A stretch of DNA of 64,000 nt from CBDDCQ01 sp965226285. Lineage in GTDB: Bacteria > Bacteroidota > Bacteroidia > Flavobacteriales > Ichthyobacteriaceae. Below the pieces are notes generated by a model. It saw only the letters and a program-made list of their open reading frames with translations. It did no database searches and was not told the origin of the DNA. This document shows positions 35,902 through 44,838 of this stretch, in pieces (position 1 is the stretch's first letter; the number at the start of each line of letters is the position of its first letter). Location of the stretch: assembly GCA_965226285.1 (NCBI GenBank), contig CBDDCQ010000002.1, forward strand, positions 1 to 64,000. Reading direction: 5' to 3'. The position numbers and the translations under genes were made by a program.

Positions 35902-36309
35902 ATGAAAGTATTAGGAATATTATATCCTTCTTGGATAAAAAAACAAAAGAATAAAAATAAAAAAGAATATCATTTTTTAATTAAAGATAAGAACTTAATT
36001 ATAGGGGAATTATATACTAAAAATGAAAATGAGAAAAGAATTTATATTTTTGAGTATTCAGAAGAATTTAAGGAACAACACTCAGGAGAAAATGCAGTTA
36101 GAAAATTAACAGGGTTTAAAGAATTTAAAACCTATAAATCAGAATATTTGTATCCATTTTTTTTAAGTAGAATACCTGACCCTAATCGTCCTATCATCAA
36201 GGAAATTATTGAAAAGGAAGGATATGATAAAAATGATCCTTTGCAATTATTGGATAGGTTTGGAAAAAAGACTTTGGATAATTCTTTTATTGTAGAGTTA
36301 AAAAAATAA
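35902..36309 (+). CDS. HipA N-terminal-domain protein (HipS-like)
   Basis: This 135-residue protein resembles the small N-terminal subdomain found in HipA and, as a separate chain, in HipS. A beta-rich start (YHFLIKDKNLIIGELYTKN) is followed by IYIFEYSEEFKEQ and the characteristic LYPFFLSRIPDPNRPIIKE. In HipBST systems HipS is the antitoxin of HipT. Here it starts 2 bp after the kinase gene, so the two are translated together, though the order is kinase first. No HipB-type helix-turn-helix gene is seen. Confidence 0.55.
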   Translation: MKVLGILYPSWIKKQKNKNKKEYHFLIKDKNLIIGELYTKNENEKRIYIFEYSEEFKEQHSGENAVRKLTGFKEFKTYKSEYLYPFFLSRIPDPNRPIIKEIIEKEGYDKNDPLQLLDRFGKKTLDNSFIVELKK

Positions 36310-36314
36310 ACACT

Positions 36315-36386
36315 AAATAAATGCTGCTCAAAGTATTTTACATGGAGCAAGTAATAGGAAGGAAAGGGTTTTGGAAAGGGAGTTGT
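36315..36386 (+). repeat. 72-bp direct repeat, right copy
   Basis: This is a second copy of the specificity gene's 3' end (34763-34834) with one mismatch and no coding role. Its presence after the kinase module means the intervening 1.48 kb was inserted into, or duplicated with, the end of the specificity gene. Confidence 0.92.
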
Positions 36387-36413
36387 AGCAGTATGAACCA
36401 AAAGTAAAAAATT

Positions 36414-37433
36414 ATGGATAAGGAAGGACAAATTAAAAAACATAGTCAAGAAAAATTATTAGTTTATAAAAAATACCTTATTGAATATTTATCAGTTTTA
36501 ACCAATCAACCTTATTATAACCAGATATTGATTTGGGATATTTTTGCAGGTAAAGGTAAAGATGATAAAGGAACAAAAGGCAGTGCTCTCATTGCAGCAG
36601 AACAAATTAAAGATTTTAGAGATAAAACAGGAAAAAATATAAGATTGTTTTTAAATGAACTAAACAAAGCAAATTATCAACAATTATGCTCAAATCTCGA
36701 AAATTATCATTTTACAAAAGTTTTTAACAAAAATGGAGAAGATTTTTTAAAAGAAATCAATCATACATTTAAAAATAAAAATTATAAGATTCATAATTTT
36801 TTCTTTATTGATCCGCATGGATATACCCAGTATTCAACAAGCACGCTAAAAGAATTATTAAACTTAAAAAGTTCAGAATATCTTATTTTTATTCCTACTA
36901 ATCATATTTATCGTTTTTTAAAAGCATTGAATGAAAATAATCCAGCCGCTCAATTTGTTCATAATTTAGAAATGAAGAAAAAAGATTTTAAAGATGCAAA
37001 CAGTTTTGTCAAGGAATTAGAGAAGATTTTAAAAAAAATTACAAATTCACATTTTGTTTATTCTTATAAAATAGAAAACAAAGAAGCAAAAAGTAATTTC
37101 TATCATTTGCTTTTTATTACTAAACATATTATAGGTGCTGAAAAGTTTTTGGAAGCTATCAATAAAGTTAAAAGAGAGTTGCTTACACAATTATCATTAT
37201 TTGACGATTTAGACAAAGAAAATGAAGTTAAAACTTACTTAAAAGATTGGAGAAATAATAAAGAAATATATGAATGGGGAATTAGAATCGGTTTATTGCC
37301 TAAAGAGATAAATCCTATTTTAAAAGATTTAGAAAATAAAGATAAATTAGAAATTGGGGCAGATAAAAAAAGAAGGAAGGGAAGTTTTTATTTAAAAAGC
37401 AATGAAATAAAAATAAATGTCAAAATAAAATGA
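36414..37433 (+). CDS. tcmP: three-Cys-motif partner protein TcmP
   Basis: The 339-residue protein matches the TcmP family, defined by its constant pairing with a three-Cys-motif protein. Family features are the N-terminal HSQEKLLVYKKYLIEYLSVL, the Rossmann-like WDIFAGKGKD near residue 42 and FFIDPHGY near 127. These recall a methyltransferase fold, but the activity is unknown to me. Its end overlaps the next gene by 4 bp (ATGA). The pair is typical of mobile and defence islands. Confidence 0.8.
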   Translation: MDKEGQIKKHSQEKLLVYKKYLIEYLSVLTNQPYYNQILIWDIFAGKGKDDKGTKGSALIAAEQIKDFRDKTGKNIRLFLNELNKANYQQLCSNLENYHFTKVFNKNGEDFLKEINHTFKNKNYKIHNFFFIDPHGYTQYSTSTLKELLNLKSSEYLIFIPTNHIYRFLKALNENNPAAQFVHNLEMKKKDFKDANSFVKELEKILKKITNSHFVYSYKIENKEAKSNFYHLLFITKHIIGAEKFLEAINKVKRELLTQLSLFDDLDKENEVKTYLKDWRNNKEIYEWGIRIGLLPKEINPILKDLENKDKLEIGADKKRRKGSFYLKSNEIKINVKIK

Positions 37434-38152
37434 GCAAAATAGAATGGACAGAGAAGACATGGAACCCGAGCATTGGCTGTAATAAAGTCTCTGCAGGTTG
37501 CAAAAATTGTTATGCTGAAGTCATGGCAAAACGATTACAAATCATGGGAAACCAAGATTATGCAAATGGGTTTCAATTTAAAATACTACCTCATAGACTC
37601 AATTACCCTATAACGATTAAGAAACCCACTATTTTTTTTGTCAATTCCATGAGTGATTTATTTCATGAAGAAATGCCTTTTGATTTTCTGGATAAAGTTT
37701 TTGAAACAATGCAACAGACACCGCAACATCATTATCAAATTTTGACTAAAAGGGAAAAGATACTTTATGAGTATTGTAAAAATAGGCATATTGCAGATAA
37801 TATATTTTTAGGGGTTACGGTTGAAAATCAAAAAGTAAAAAGAAGAATAGATATTTTGAGAAAAATTGACAGCAAAAGATTTTTATCTTTGGAACCGCTT
37901 TTAGAAGACTTAGGAGTTTTAGATTTATCAGGTATTGATTGGGTGATTGTTGGTGGAGAGAGTGGATTTAAAGCAAGACCGATGAAAAAAGAATGGGTTT
38001 TGAACATTAAAAATCAATGTGATCAGCAAGGTATTCCTTTTTTCTTTAAGCAATGGGGAACTTATGGAGAAGATGGAATCAGACGAAACAAAAAAACCAA
38101 TGGTAGATTATTATCTAATCAATATTGGAATCACATGCCTTTTAGTAGATAA
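37430..38152 (+). CDS. three-Cys-motif (DUF5131, phage Gp37/Gp68) protein
   Basis: The 240-residue protein begins EWTEKTWNPSIGC and carries the defining cysteines GCNKVSAGCKNCYAE (Cys18, Cys25, Cys28). These probably bind an iron-sulfur cluster as in radical SAM-like enzymes. Downstream motifs are FFVNSMSDLFHE, ILTKREK, LGVTVENQ and VIVGGESG. The family is common in phages and mobile elements; its reaction is not established. It overlaps tcmP by 4 bp and is the last gene before the trp genes resume. Confidence 0.85.
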   Translation: MSKIEWTEKTWNPSIGCNKVSAGCKNCYAEVMAKRLQIMGNQDYANGFQFKILPHRLNYPITIKKPTIFFVNSMSDLFHEEMPFDFLDKVFETMQQTPQHHYQILTKREKILYEYCKNRHIADNIFLGVTVENQKVKRRIDILRKIDSKRFLSLEPLLEDLGVLDLSGIDWVIVGGESGFKARPMKKEWVLNIKNQCDQQGIPFFFKQWGTYGEDGIRRNKKTNGRLLSNQYWNHMPFSR

Positions 38153-38274
38153 GATAGTTCTTTAATGCTATAAAAATACAAATAATGCAGCAGTAGAAAG
38201 GAAGAGGCTATTTTAAACAACTACTTTGGAAAATAAAGAAAAGTGATTAAAGCAAATAATATTAGGAGAATAAA

Positions 38275-38892
38275 ATGAGCATTAAAATTAAAATATGTGG
38301 CATGCGAGATCTTCAAAATATAGAGAAGATAGCGAGATTATCTCCTGATTTTATGGGTTTTATCTTTTATGAAAAATCTCCAAGGAATGTGACGCATACT
38401 TTACCTAAAATTTCCCAAAGTGTCCAAAAAGTGGGTGTTTTTGTGAATGCTGATTTGAATTTTATACGAGAGAAAATCAAAAATTATCATTTGCAAGTGG
38501 TACAATTACACGGTAAGGAAACTCCGCAATTTTGTAACGAGATTCAAAAGTTGGGTGTAAAAGTTTGGAAGGTTTTTAATGTAGATAACCATTTTAATTT
38601 TGATAGGGTAAAGCCTTATGTATCTTGTTGTGAGTATTTTGTGTTTGATGCTAAAGGCAAGGCTTATGGGGGTAACGGTATAAAGTTTAATTGGGACAAC
38701 TTAAAAAAATATACAGAAAAAATACCATTTTTATTAAGTGGAGGTGTATCTTTGCAAGATATAGAGACATTGAAGTATTTTCGTCACGCTCAAATGGTAG
38801 GGGTGGATGTCAATAGTAAATTTGAAATATCACCAGCTGTAAAGGATAGATACAAGTTAGAGATTTTTATAAGGAAGTTAAGAACGGTATAA
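38275..38892 (+). CDS. trpF: phosphoribosylanthranilate isomerase
   Basis: TrpF isomerises phosphoribosyl-anthranilate to CdRP, the step before TrpC. The 205-residue barrel has the catalytic Cys8 in KICGMRD and the general acid Asp in FVFDAKGKAYGGNG. A purine-rich TAGGAG lies 9 bp before the ATG. The gene is now first after the island, so it needs read-through from the island or its own promoter; the 122-bp gap upstream shows no strong promoter match. Confidence 0.94.
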   Translation: MSIKIKICGMRDLQNIEKIARLSPDFMGFIFYEKSPRNVTHTLPKISQSVQKVGVFVNADLNFIREKIKNYHLQVVQLHGKETPQFCNEIQKLGVKVWKVFNVDNHFNFDRVKPYVSCCEYFVFDAKGKAYGGNGIKFNWDNLKKYTEKIPFLLSGGVSLQDIETLKYFRHAQMVGVDVNSKFEISPAVKDRYKLEIFIRKLRTV

Positions 38893-39002
38893 AAAGTTTA
38901 GAAAGAGTTTATATATTAAAATAAGACTACTTCAAACTATTTAAGAACACAAACAGGGGAAATATTCCATTTTGCTACATCAAGTATAGAAAAAGAAAAA
39001 AA

Positions 39003-40190
39003 ATGAGTAAAAAATTCAATCCTGATGAGCGGGGATATTATGGAAAGTTTGGAGGTGCGTATGTACCTGAGATGTTGTATCCTCAAGTGAATCATCTGAG
39101 AGAAAATTATCTTAACATTATAGAAAGTGATGATTTTCAGGAGGAGTACCACCAACTTTTAAGGGATTATGTAGGCAGACCTTCACCACTTTTTTATAGT
39201 AAAAAGTTATCTCGAGAGTATGGAGCTAAAATTTATTTAAAACGGGAGGATTTGAACCATACAGGAGCGCATAAAGTAAACAATACGATTGGACAGGCTC
39301 TATTAGCTAAAAGATTGGGTAAAAATAGAATTATAGCTGAAACGGGAGCAGGGCAACACGGCGTAGCTACGGCTACCATTTGTTGCTTGTTGGGTTTGGA
39401 TTGTTATGTATATATGGGACAGGTAGATATAAAAAGACAAGCCCCTAATGTAGCGCGTATGAAGATGCTTGGAGCAGAGGTAATACCTGCCACTAGTGGA
39501 AGTAAAACCCTTAAAGATGCTACTAACGAAGCTATAAGAGATTGGATAAATAATCCTGATACTTACTATTTAATTGGTTCGGTGGTAGGACCGCATCCTT
39601 ATCCCGATATGGTAGCAAGGCTGCAAGCGGTAATTAGCGAGGAGATAAAGAAGCAACTACAAGAAAAAGAGGGGACTATTCAGCCTAATTATATAATAGC
39701 TTGCGTAGGAGGGGGGAGCAATGCAGCAGGTGCTTTTTATCATTTTTTAGATGATAAAAGCGTGAAACTTATTGCAGTAGAAGCAGCAGGTAAAGGAGTA
39801 GATACGGGTCAAACAGCAGCCACTATGCAAAAAGGGAGTCTGGGAGTGATACATGCGAGTAAAACTATGCTCATGCAAGACAGAGATGGACAAATTAAAG
39901 AACCTTATTCTATTTCTGCGGGTTTGGATTATCCAGGAATAGGACCTTTACATGCTTATCTGTTTGATACGGGTAGAGGGCAATTTATGAGTGCTACTGA
40001 TGGTGAAGCCTTGCAAGCAGCTTATTGGCTTACCAAAGAGGAGGGGATTATTCCAGCTTTAGAATCGGCTCATGCTTTGGCAGTATTACCCAAAATGAAT
40101 TTTAGACCCCATGATATTGTGATAGTAAATTTATCGGGTAGAGGAGATAAAGATTTAGAAACTTATATAAAACACTTGCCAAGTGAATAA
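39003..40190 (+). CDS. trpB: tryptophan synthase beta subunit
   Basis: TrpB condenses indole with serine on PLP. The 395-residue protein has the PLP lysine K91 in HTGAHKVNNT, the phosphate-binding GGGSNAAGAF and the C-terminal NLSGRGDKD. It follows trpF by 110 bp and overlaps trpA by 8 bp. Length and motifs are complete. Confidence 0.97.
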   Translation: MSKKFNPDERGYYGKFGGAYVPEMLYPQVNHLRENYLNIIESDDFQEEYHQLLRDYVGRPSPLFYSKKLSREYGAKIYLKREDLNHTGAHKVNNTIGQALLAKRLGKNRIIAETGAGQHGVATATICCLLGLDCYVYMGQVDIKRQAPNVARMKMLGAEVIPATSGSKTLKDATNEAIRDWINNPDTYYLIGSVVGPHPYPDMVARLQAVISEEIKKQLQEKEGTIQPNYIIACVGGGSNAAGAFYHFLDDKSVKLIAVEAAGKGVDTGQTAATMQKGSLGVIHASKTMLMQDRDGQIKEPYSISAGLDYPGIGPLHAYLFDTGRGQFMSATDGEALQAAYWLTKEEGIIPALESAHALAVLPKMNFRPHDIVIVNLSGRGDKDLETYIKHLPSE

Positions 40191-40953
40191 AATAAAGCAA
40201 CTGTTTGAAACCAAAAAAGAGCATATACTCTCTATCTACTTTACGGCAGGGTATCCCAATTTAGATGATACGGGAAAAATCATTTTAGAATTGCAAAGTG
40301 CTGGAGTAGATATGATAGAAGTGGGGATACCTTATTCCGACCCTTTAGCCGATGGAGAGGTAATTCAAAGTAGTGGTAAAAAAGCACTAGAAAATGGAAT
40401 GAGTATAGATCTTTTATTTGAGCAATTGAGTCAAATAAAAGATAAAGTAAATATTCCTTTAATTGCAATGGGGTATTATAACCAACTATTGCAGTATGGA
40501 GCAGAAAAATTTTGTAAAAAGTGTGTGCAAGTAGGAATAAGTGGACTTATATTTCCCGATTTGCCTTTAGAGATTTATTTAGAAGAGTACAAAGGTTTAT
40601 TTGAAGATTATAATTTATGTAATATATTTTTGATTGCTCCACAAACTTCAGATGAAAGGATAAAAAAGTTAGATAAATATACTTCTGGATTTCTGTATAT
40701 AGTATCATCGGCAAGTACCACAGGAATAAAAAGTAATTTAAAGAGACAAAAAGAGTATTTTGAACGTATAAAAGGTTTAAATTTGCATCGGCCTAAACTT
40801 ATAGGTTTTGGAATTTCAGATAACAAAACCTTTTTAGAATCGTGTAAATACGCCAGTGGAGCGATTATAGGGAGTGCTTTTATCAATTATCTTTCTACTA
40901 TTGCTAAAATAAAATATTTGTATAAGTTTGTAAAAAAAATAAAATCGCAATGA
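40183..40953 (+). CDS. trpA: tryptophan synthase alpha subunit
   Basis: TrpA splits indole-3-glycerol phosphate and passes indole to TrpB. The 256-residue barrel keeps the catalytic pair E46 and D57 (MIEVGIPYSDPLADGEV). The GTG start at 40183 lies within the end of trpB. The gene overlaps the next one by 4 bp. A 153-bp piece of its 3' half has been copied to 44382-44534. Confidence 0.95.
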   Translation: MNKIKQLFETKKEHILSIYFTAGYPNLDDTGKIILELQSAGVDMIEVGIPYSDPLADGEVIQSSGKKALENGMSIDLLFEQLSQIKDKVNIPLIAMGYYNQLLQYGAEKFCKKCVQVGISGLIFPDLPLEIYLEEYKGLFEDYNLCNIFLIAPQTSDERIKKLDKYTSGFLYIVSSASTTGIKSNLKRQKEYFERIKGLNLHRPKLIGFGISDNKTFLESCKYASGAIIGSAFINYLSTIAKIKYLYKFVKKIKSQ

Positions 40954-42557
40954 AGTCTATATTTTTAAGTTATTTAGTGTTCATCATTTTTATTACTTCT
41001 TCTTGTTTTAAGATAGATGATTTTGAAAAGATAAAGAAAGTAGAATTAACCCCTAAAGTGGCTGCTTCTCTTACACAGACTACTGTTAAAATGGATGATC
41101 TATTTTCTAATAAAGATCAAGGAAATGTTAAGTTATTAAACTTAGATGCTGAGGGGAACTATATAATGACATATAAGGGCAAAGAAATAAAAGAAAATAA
41201 TGTAATAGATGTCAATATTCCCAATATTAACGTAACAAGGGAATTACCTGTAGTTGTTCCTATTTCTACTCCTATTCCTATTCCTATTACACATAAAATT
41301 CCTTTTCAAGTGCCTATAACATCACCTAATGTCAATGGTAATATTACAGAAGTAATATTGAGTAAAGGTAATCTAAAATTGGACGTTTATCATAATTTGG
41401 GAGGACTTATATCAAAAATAGGTTTAGAGGTAAAATCTGTTGTGGATCCTTCGGGTAATATATTTAAAACAAACCATAGTATTACGAATCAAGATTTGAC
41501 GGGATATAAAATAGTAACTAATGGCAGTAAAATAGAATTTGAGGTTGTAGTATCTTTGAAGCCTACTACCACACCTATAACTGTTGCTGGTGGTAAAAAA
41601 GTAAAAGTAGATGTTCAATTTAATGATTTGGATTATAAGAAGATAAAAGGTCAAGTAGGTAGAAGGGAGCAAGCGTTATCTAATCAAACTATGGATATTA
41701 ATTTTCCCAAGGAGATTCCAAAAGGATTCTTTGATTTTGGAAATGCAAATATCAAGTTAGAAGTATCTAATGGTATAGGCATACCTATTTCATTAGATTT
41801 ATCTAATTTGTCTTCTTTTAAAGCTGCCAAAAATGCAACGGCTACTTCTAATGCAACACCTGCTATTACAAAGAAATTAAGCGGAGATATTATAGATATA
41901 AGACCTTTTATATCTAAAGCAGCTGAAACTTCTTCAGGTGGGGCGGCTCCGGTAAAAACTACTATAACATTAGATGGAAAAAATTCAAATATAGAAGAAC
42001 TGTTAAATACTCTTCCGAATAAATTAAACCAAAACGTGAATATTATTTTCAATGATAAAGTTCCTGATGCTGTGAATTTTGTAACTAAAAATGCAGATAT
42101 GAGTGTAAAACTTAGTTATTATGTCCCTTTAAGACCTAAATTAAAAGATGAATTTATTTCATTTAAATCTGATTTTACACTTAAAGACACTGATGTTTTT
42201 GAAAAGTTTGAAAAATTAACTCTGATATTAACTTCTACAAACAGTATTCCTATAAAATTTGAAATGGATATATTTTTTATAGATGATAAAGGTAATAATA
42301 TAGGAAATATGTTTGATAAAAAACTATTAATAGAAGCAGCTAAGATAGATGCAGAAGGTAATGTAACAGAAAGTAAAGTAAGTACTTTTAGTAGAGAATT
42401 AAAAAAGACAAGTTTAGATAAATGGGTAAAGGCTAAAAGTTTATTGATAAAGGCAAATTTAAATACTTCTGAAGGAAAGAGAGTTTATATAAATAAAAAG
42501 CATAATTTGAAATTATTATTCAAAGGAGTAGTGGAAGCAAAAATTGAGATACAGTAG
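40950..42557 (+). CDS. large lipoprotein of unknown function
   Basis: The 535-residue product starts with a lipoprotein signal (MKSIFLSYLVFIIFITSSC, Cys19), so it is probably in the outer or inner membrane facing the periplasm. The rest is beta-rich, with a proline-rich linker (VPISTPIPIPITHKIP) near residue 105 and a small-residue stretch near 295 (AAKNATATSNATPAITKK). I recognise no family. It overlaps trpA by 4 bp and abuts the DUF5723 gene with no gap, so lipoprotein and barrel may work as a pair. A broken copy of its 3' end is at 44535-44836. Confidence 0.75.
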   Translation: MKSIFLSYLVFIIFITSSCFKIDDFEKIKKVELTPKVAASLTQTTVKMDDLFSNKDQGNVKLLNLDAEGNYIMTYKGKEIKENNVIDVNIPNINVTRELPVVVPISTPIPIPITHKIPFQVPITSPNVNGNITEVILSKGNLKLDVYHNLGGLISKIGLEVKSVVDPSGNIFKTNHSITNQDLTGYKIVTNGSKIEFEVVVSLKPTTTPITVAGGKKVKVDVQFNDLDYKKIKGQVGRREQALSNQTMDINFPKEIPKGFFDFGNANIKLEVSNGIGIPISLDLSNLSSFKAAKNATATSNATPAITKKLSGDIIDIRPFISKAAETSSGGAAPVKTTITLDGKNSNIEELLNTLPNKLNQNVNIIFNDKVPDAVNFVTKNADMSVKLSYYVPLRPKLKDEFISFKSDFTLKDTDVFEKFEKLTLILTSTNSIPIKFEMDIFFIDDKGNNIGNMFDKKLLIEAAKIDAEGNVTESKVSTFSRELKKTSLDKWVKAKSLLIKANLNTSEGKRVYINKKHNLKLLFKGVVEAKIEIQ

Positions 42558-43964
42558 ATGATGAGATATTTTTATATTGTAATGTTGGTGTGTTGTGCTT
42601 TTACAATTAAGGCTCAAAATGAAATATTATATAAGTTACAAGCTACTTCTTTACAATCTTCGGAGGTAAATCCCGCCTTATTACCTGAATATAGTTTTGG
42701 AATAGAACTATTAAATGCTAATGTTAATTTTAGAGGACTTCCTTATAGTTATGCCGATTTTCTTAATAATTTATTTGTTTTATCTACTAAAAAAGGATTA
42801 GGAGTATTAAATTTAAGAGGATTATTAGGCAATAAATCATTAGATGATTTGATTATCAAGAGTGATATTGATTTAAAATTTCTTAATGTAGTCTATAAAA
42901 AGGGAGATTCTTTGATGTTTAGTTTTTCAGCGGGTATTCATCATCGGCTTAAAGTAAAGATACCTAAGGATTTAATTGGTTTTGCAGTGAAAGGTAATTA
43001 TGATTACTTAGATAAAGATGTTTCCATTGATGGTTTATCTGCTCATGAGTATAGTTATGTACATTTAAGTATGGGGTTTGCTACAAAGTTTGATGATAAA
43101 TTAAATATAGGGGTAAAATTTAAAATTCTACAAGCTTTCAATTTAACTGAAATTAAGAATGTAAAAGCTAAAATTTCTACAGATAAAGATACTTATAATT
43201 TGTCTTTGAAACTCAATGAAAAAGCTACGTTAGTTACATCGGGTTATACTTCTTACAACAGTAAAAAGCAATATGATTTCAATATGGAAAACTATATAAA
43301 AGGATTTACGGGAAAGGTTGAAAATATGGGACTTGCTTTTGATTTAGGGGCTACCTATGAATTTGATGAAAATATTAGTTTTTATTTTAGTACTACAGAT
43401 TTAGGCTTTATATATTTTAATTATAAAGTGTATAATTATGATTTTAATGAAAATGAATTTATATATAAGCACAAGTCTCTGGATGAGATGAAAAAACTCA
43501 ATTTTTCTAGTATGTTAGAGGATTTAAAATCTAAATTTCAATCCCAATTTACTGAAAAAGAAGGAGTTGTAAAATGGCTTTCTACTAATATATATTTAGG
43601 AGGTGATTATGATTTTGGGAAATTTGGAAGAGTTGGAGCAATGTTCAGTATGTACGATGTAGTCAATGGTTTTTTAGATTTAGATTTTAAATTTACGCTT
43701 ACCTATGATTATCATTTATCTGATTGGGTAAATGTAGTATTGGCTCCTGCTTACCATAATAAGTGGTTTTTCTTAGGTGCAGGATTTAATGTAGATATGT
43801 ATGCTATGCAACTGAGTATAGTAATGGATAATATTTTATTACCCATTATACCACAGTATTCTAAATCAGCTCAGATTATGTTCGGATTGGGATGGATATT
43901 TGATAAACCAAAAGAGATCAAGAAAAAGAGCGAGCCTTATAATTATAAAGAACTAGAATATTAG
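42558..43964 (+). CDS. DUF5723-type outer-membrane barrel protein, copy A
   Basis: The 468-residue protein has a signal peptide (MRYFYIVMLVCCAFTIKAQ) and then alternating aromatic strands typical of a beta-barrel: SLQSSEVNPALLPEYSFGI, NLGLAFDLGATYEF-like repeats and a C-terminal IMFGLGWIF. It fits the DUF5723 group of Bacteroidota envelope proteins; the function is unknown. ATG codons lie at 42558 and 42561. It immediately follows the lipoprotein gene. Copy B at 44839-46188 is closely similar except around residues 55-100. Confidence 0.75.
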   Translation: MMRYFYIVMLVCCAFTIKAQNEILYKLQATSLQSSEVNPALLPEYSFGIELLNANVNFRGLPYSYADFLNNLFVLSTKKGLGVLNLRGLLGNKSLDDLIIKSDIDLKFLNVVYKKGDSLMFSFSAGIHHRLKVKIPKDLIGFAVKGNYDYLDKDVSIDGLSAHEYSYVHLSMGFATKFDDKLNIGVKFKILQAFNLTEIKNVKAKISTDKDTYNLSLKLNEKATLVTSGYTSYNSKKQYDFNMENYIKGFTGKVENMGLAFDLGATYEFDENISFYFSTTDLGFIYFNYKVYNYDFNENEFIYKHKSLDEMKKLNFSSMLEDLKSKFQSQFTEKEGVVKWLSTNIYLGGDYDFGKFGRVGAMFSMYDVVNGFLDLDFKFTLTYDYHLSDWVNVVLAPAYHNKWFFLGAGFNVDMYAMQLSIVMDNILLPIIPQYSKSAQIMFGLGWIFDKPKEIKKKSEPYNYKELEY

Positions 43965-44235
43965 ATATTTCGCTATGATCTTCTCATAGCTCGCTTTTGA
44001 CTCCTTATAATTATCCGAATCGTAAATCTTGGCTTGCTTTACTCTGTTACGAGTTCCTTGAGTAATGCCTCTCCATATTGGCATTACTCCATTTCTCAGA
44101 ACCGTATTTTTCCCCACGAATATTTCTATCTGCCTTTTTTTCCTTCGGATTCGCAGGCTTGTAGAACCAAACATATTTAAACAATCCTCTCTCTTTTGCA
44201 AGAGTCTCTTTGTAGAGGCTTACAAGGTGATTCTC

Positions 44236-44381
44236 TACCTAATAGCTTTGAGGGGCAAAGGTTCTTTATATCGAATGTTTCTAAGTATTCAGCTACTCTC
44301 TTTACAAACATACCACCTAATCCTCCATCTATAATTCTGTGGTCATAAGAATGAGACAGGAACATTTTATGTCTTATTCCT
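44236..44381 (-). pseudogene. truncated 3' end of the E2 gene (duplicate)
   Basis: The minus strand encodes GIRHKMFLSHSYDHRIIDGG and LGGMFVKRVAEYLETF, identical to the C-terminal catalytic part of the intact E2 gene at 46459-47808. It begins at the duplication junction and so lacks everything before it. A minus-strand frame from 44431 fuses antisense trpA sequence to this piece, but it has no promoter and should not be called a gene. The flanking 43965-44235 is a non-coding copy of 46189-46458. Confidence 0.75.
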
Positions 44382-44836
44382 GATAAATATACTTCTGGAT
44401 TTCTGTATATAGTATCATCGGCAAGTACCACAGGAGTAAAAAGTAATTTAAAGAAACAAAAAGAGTATTTTAAACGTATAAAAGGTTTAAATTTGCATCA
44501 GCCTAAACTTATAGGTTTTGGAATTTCAGATAACATGGATATATTTTTTATAGATGATAAAGGTAATAATATAGGAAAGATGTTTGATAAAAAACTATTA
44601 ATAGAAGCAGCTAAGATAGACGCATAAGGTAATGTATCAGAAAGTAAAGTAAGTACTTTTAGTAGAGAATTAAAAAAAACAAGTTTAGATAAATGGATAA
44701 AGGCTAAAAATTTATTGATAAAGGCTAATTTAAATACTTCTGAAGGAAAGAGAGTTTAAATAAAAAGCATAATTTGAAATTATTATTCAAAGGAGTAGTG
44801 GAAGCAAAAATTGAGATTTGAAATTGATATAATAGA
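44382..44836 (+). pseudogene. fragments of trpA and the lipoprotein gene
   Basis: Positions 44382-44534 copy trpA 40672-40824 with a few changes. At 44535 the sequence jumps to the lipoprotein 3' end (matching from 42264), so about 1.44 kb was deleted. The lipoprotein part has an in-frame TAA after the GCA at 44621-44624 and a small deletion near 44757, so nothing functional is encoded. Confidence 0.85.
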
Positions 44837-44838
44837 TC

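Larger units (their letters stand above)
40672..44381 (+). repeat. tandem duplication, left unit
   Basis: This 3.7-kb unit runs from the 3' half of trpA through the lipoprotein gene and the first DUF5723 gene to a truncated end of the E2 gene. The junction with the second copy lies at 44381/44382, where E2 antisense sequence (GTCTTATTCCT) changes abruptly into trpA sequence (GATAAATATACTTCTGG). Confidence 0.85.

Noticed and set aside
44065..44334. Plus-strand 89-residue frame and a minus-strand 82-residue frame in the duplicated spacer
   Set aside because: Both lie in a copied non-coding flank (also at 46197-46509), differ by stops and frameshifts between copies and match no family I know.
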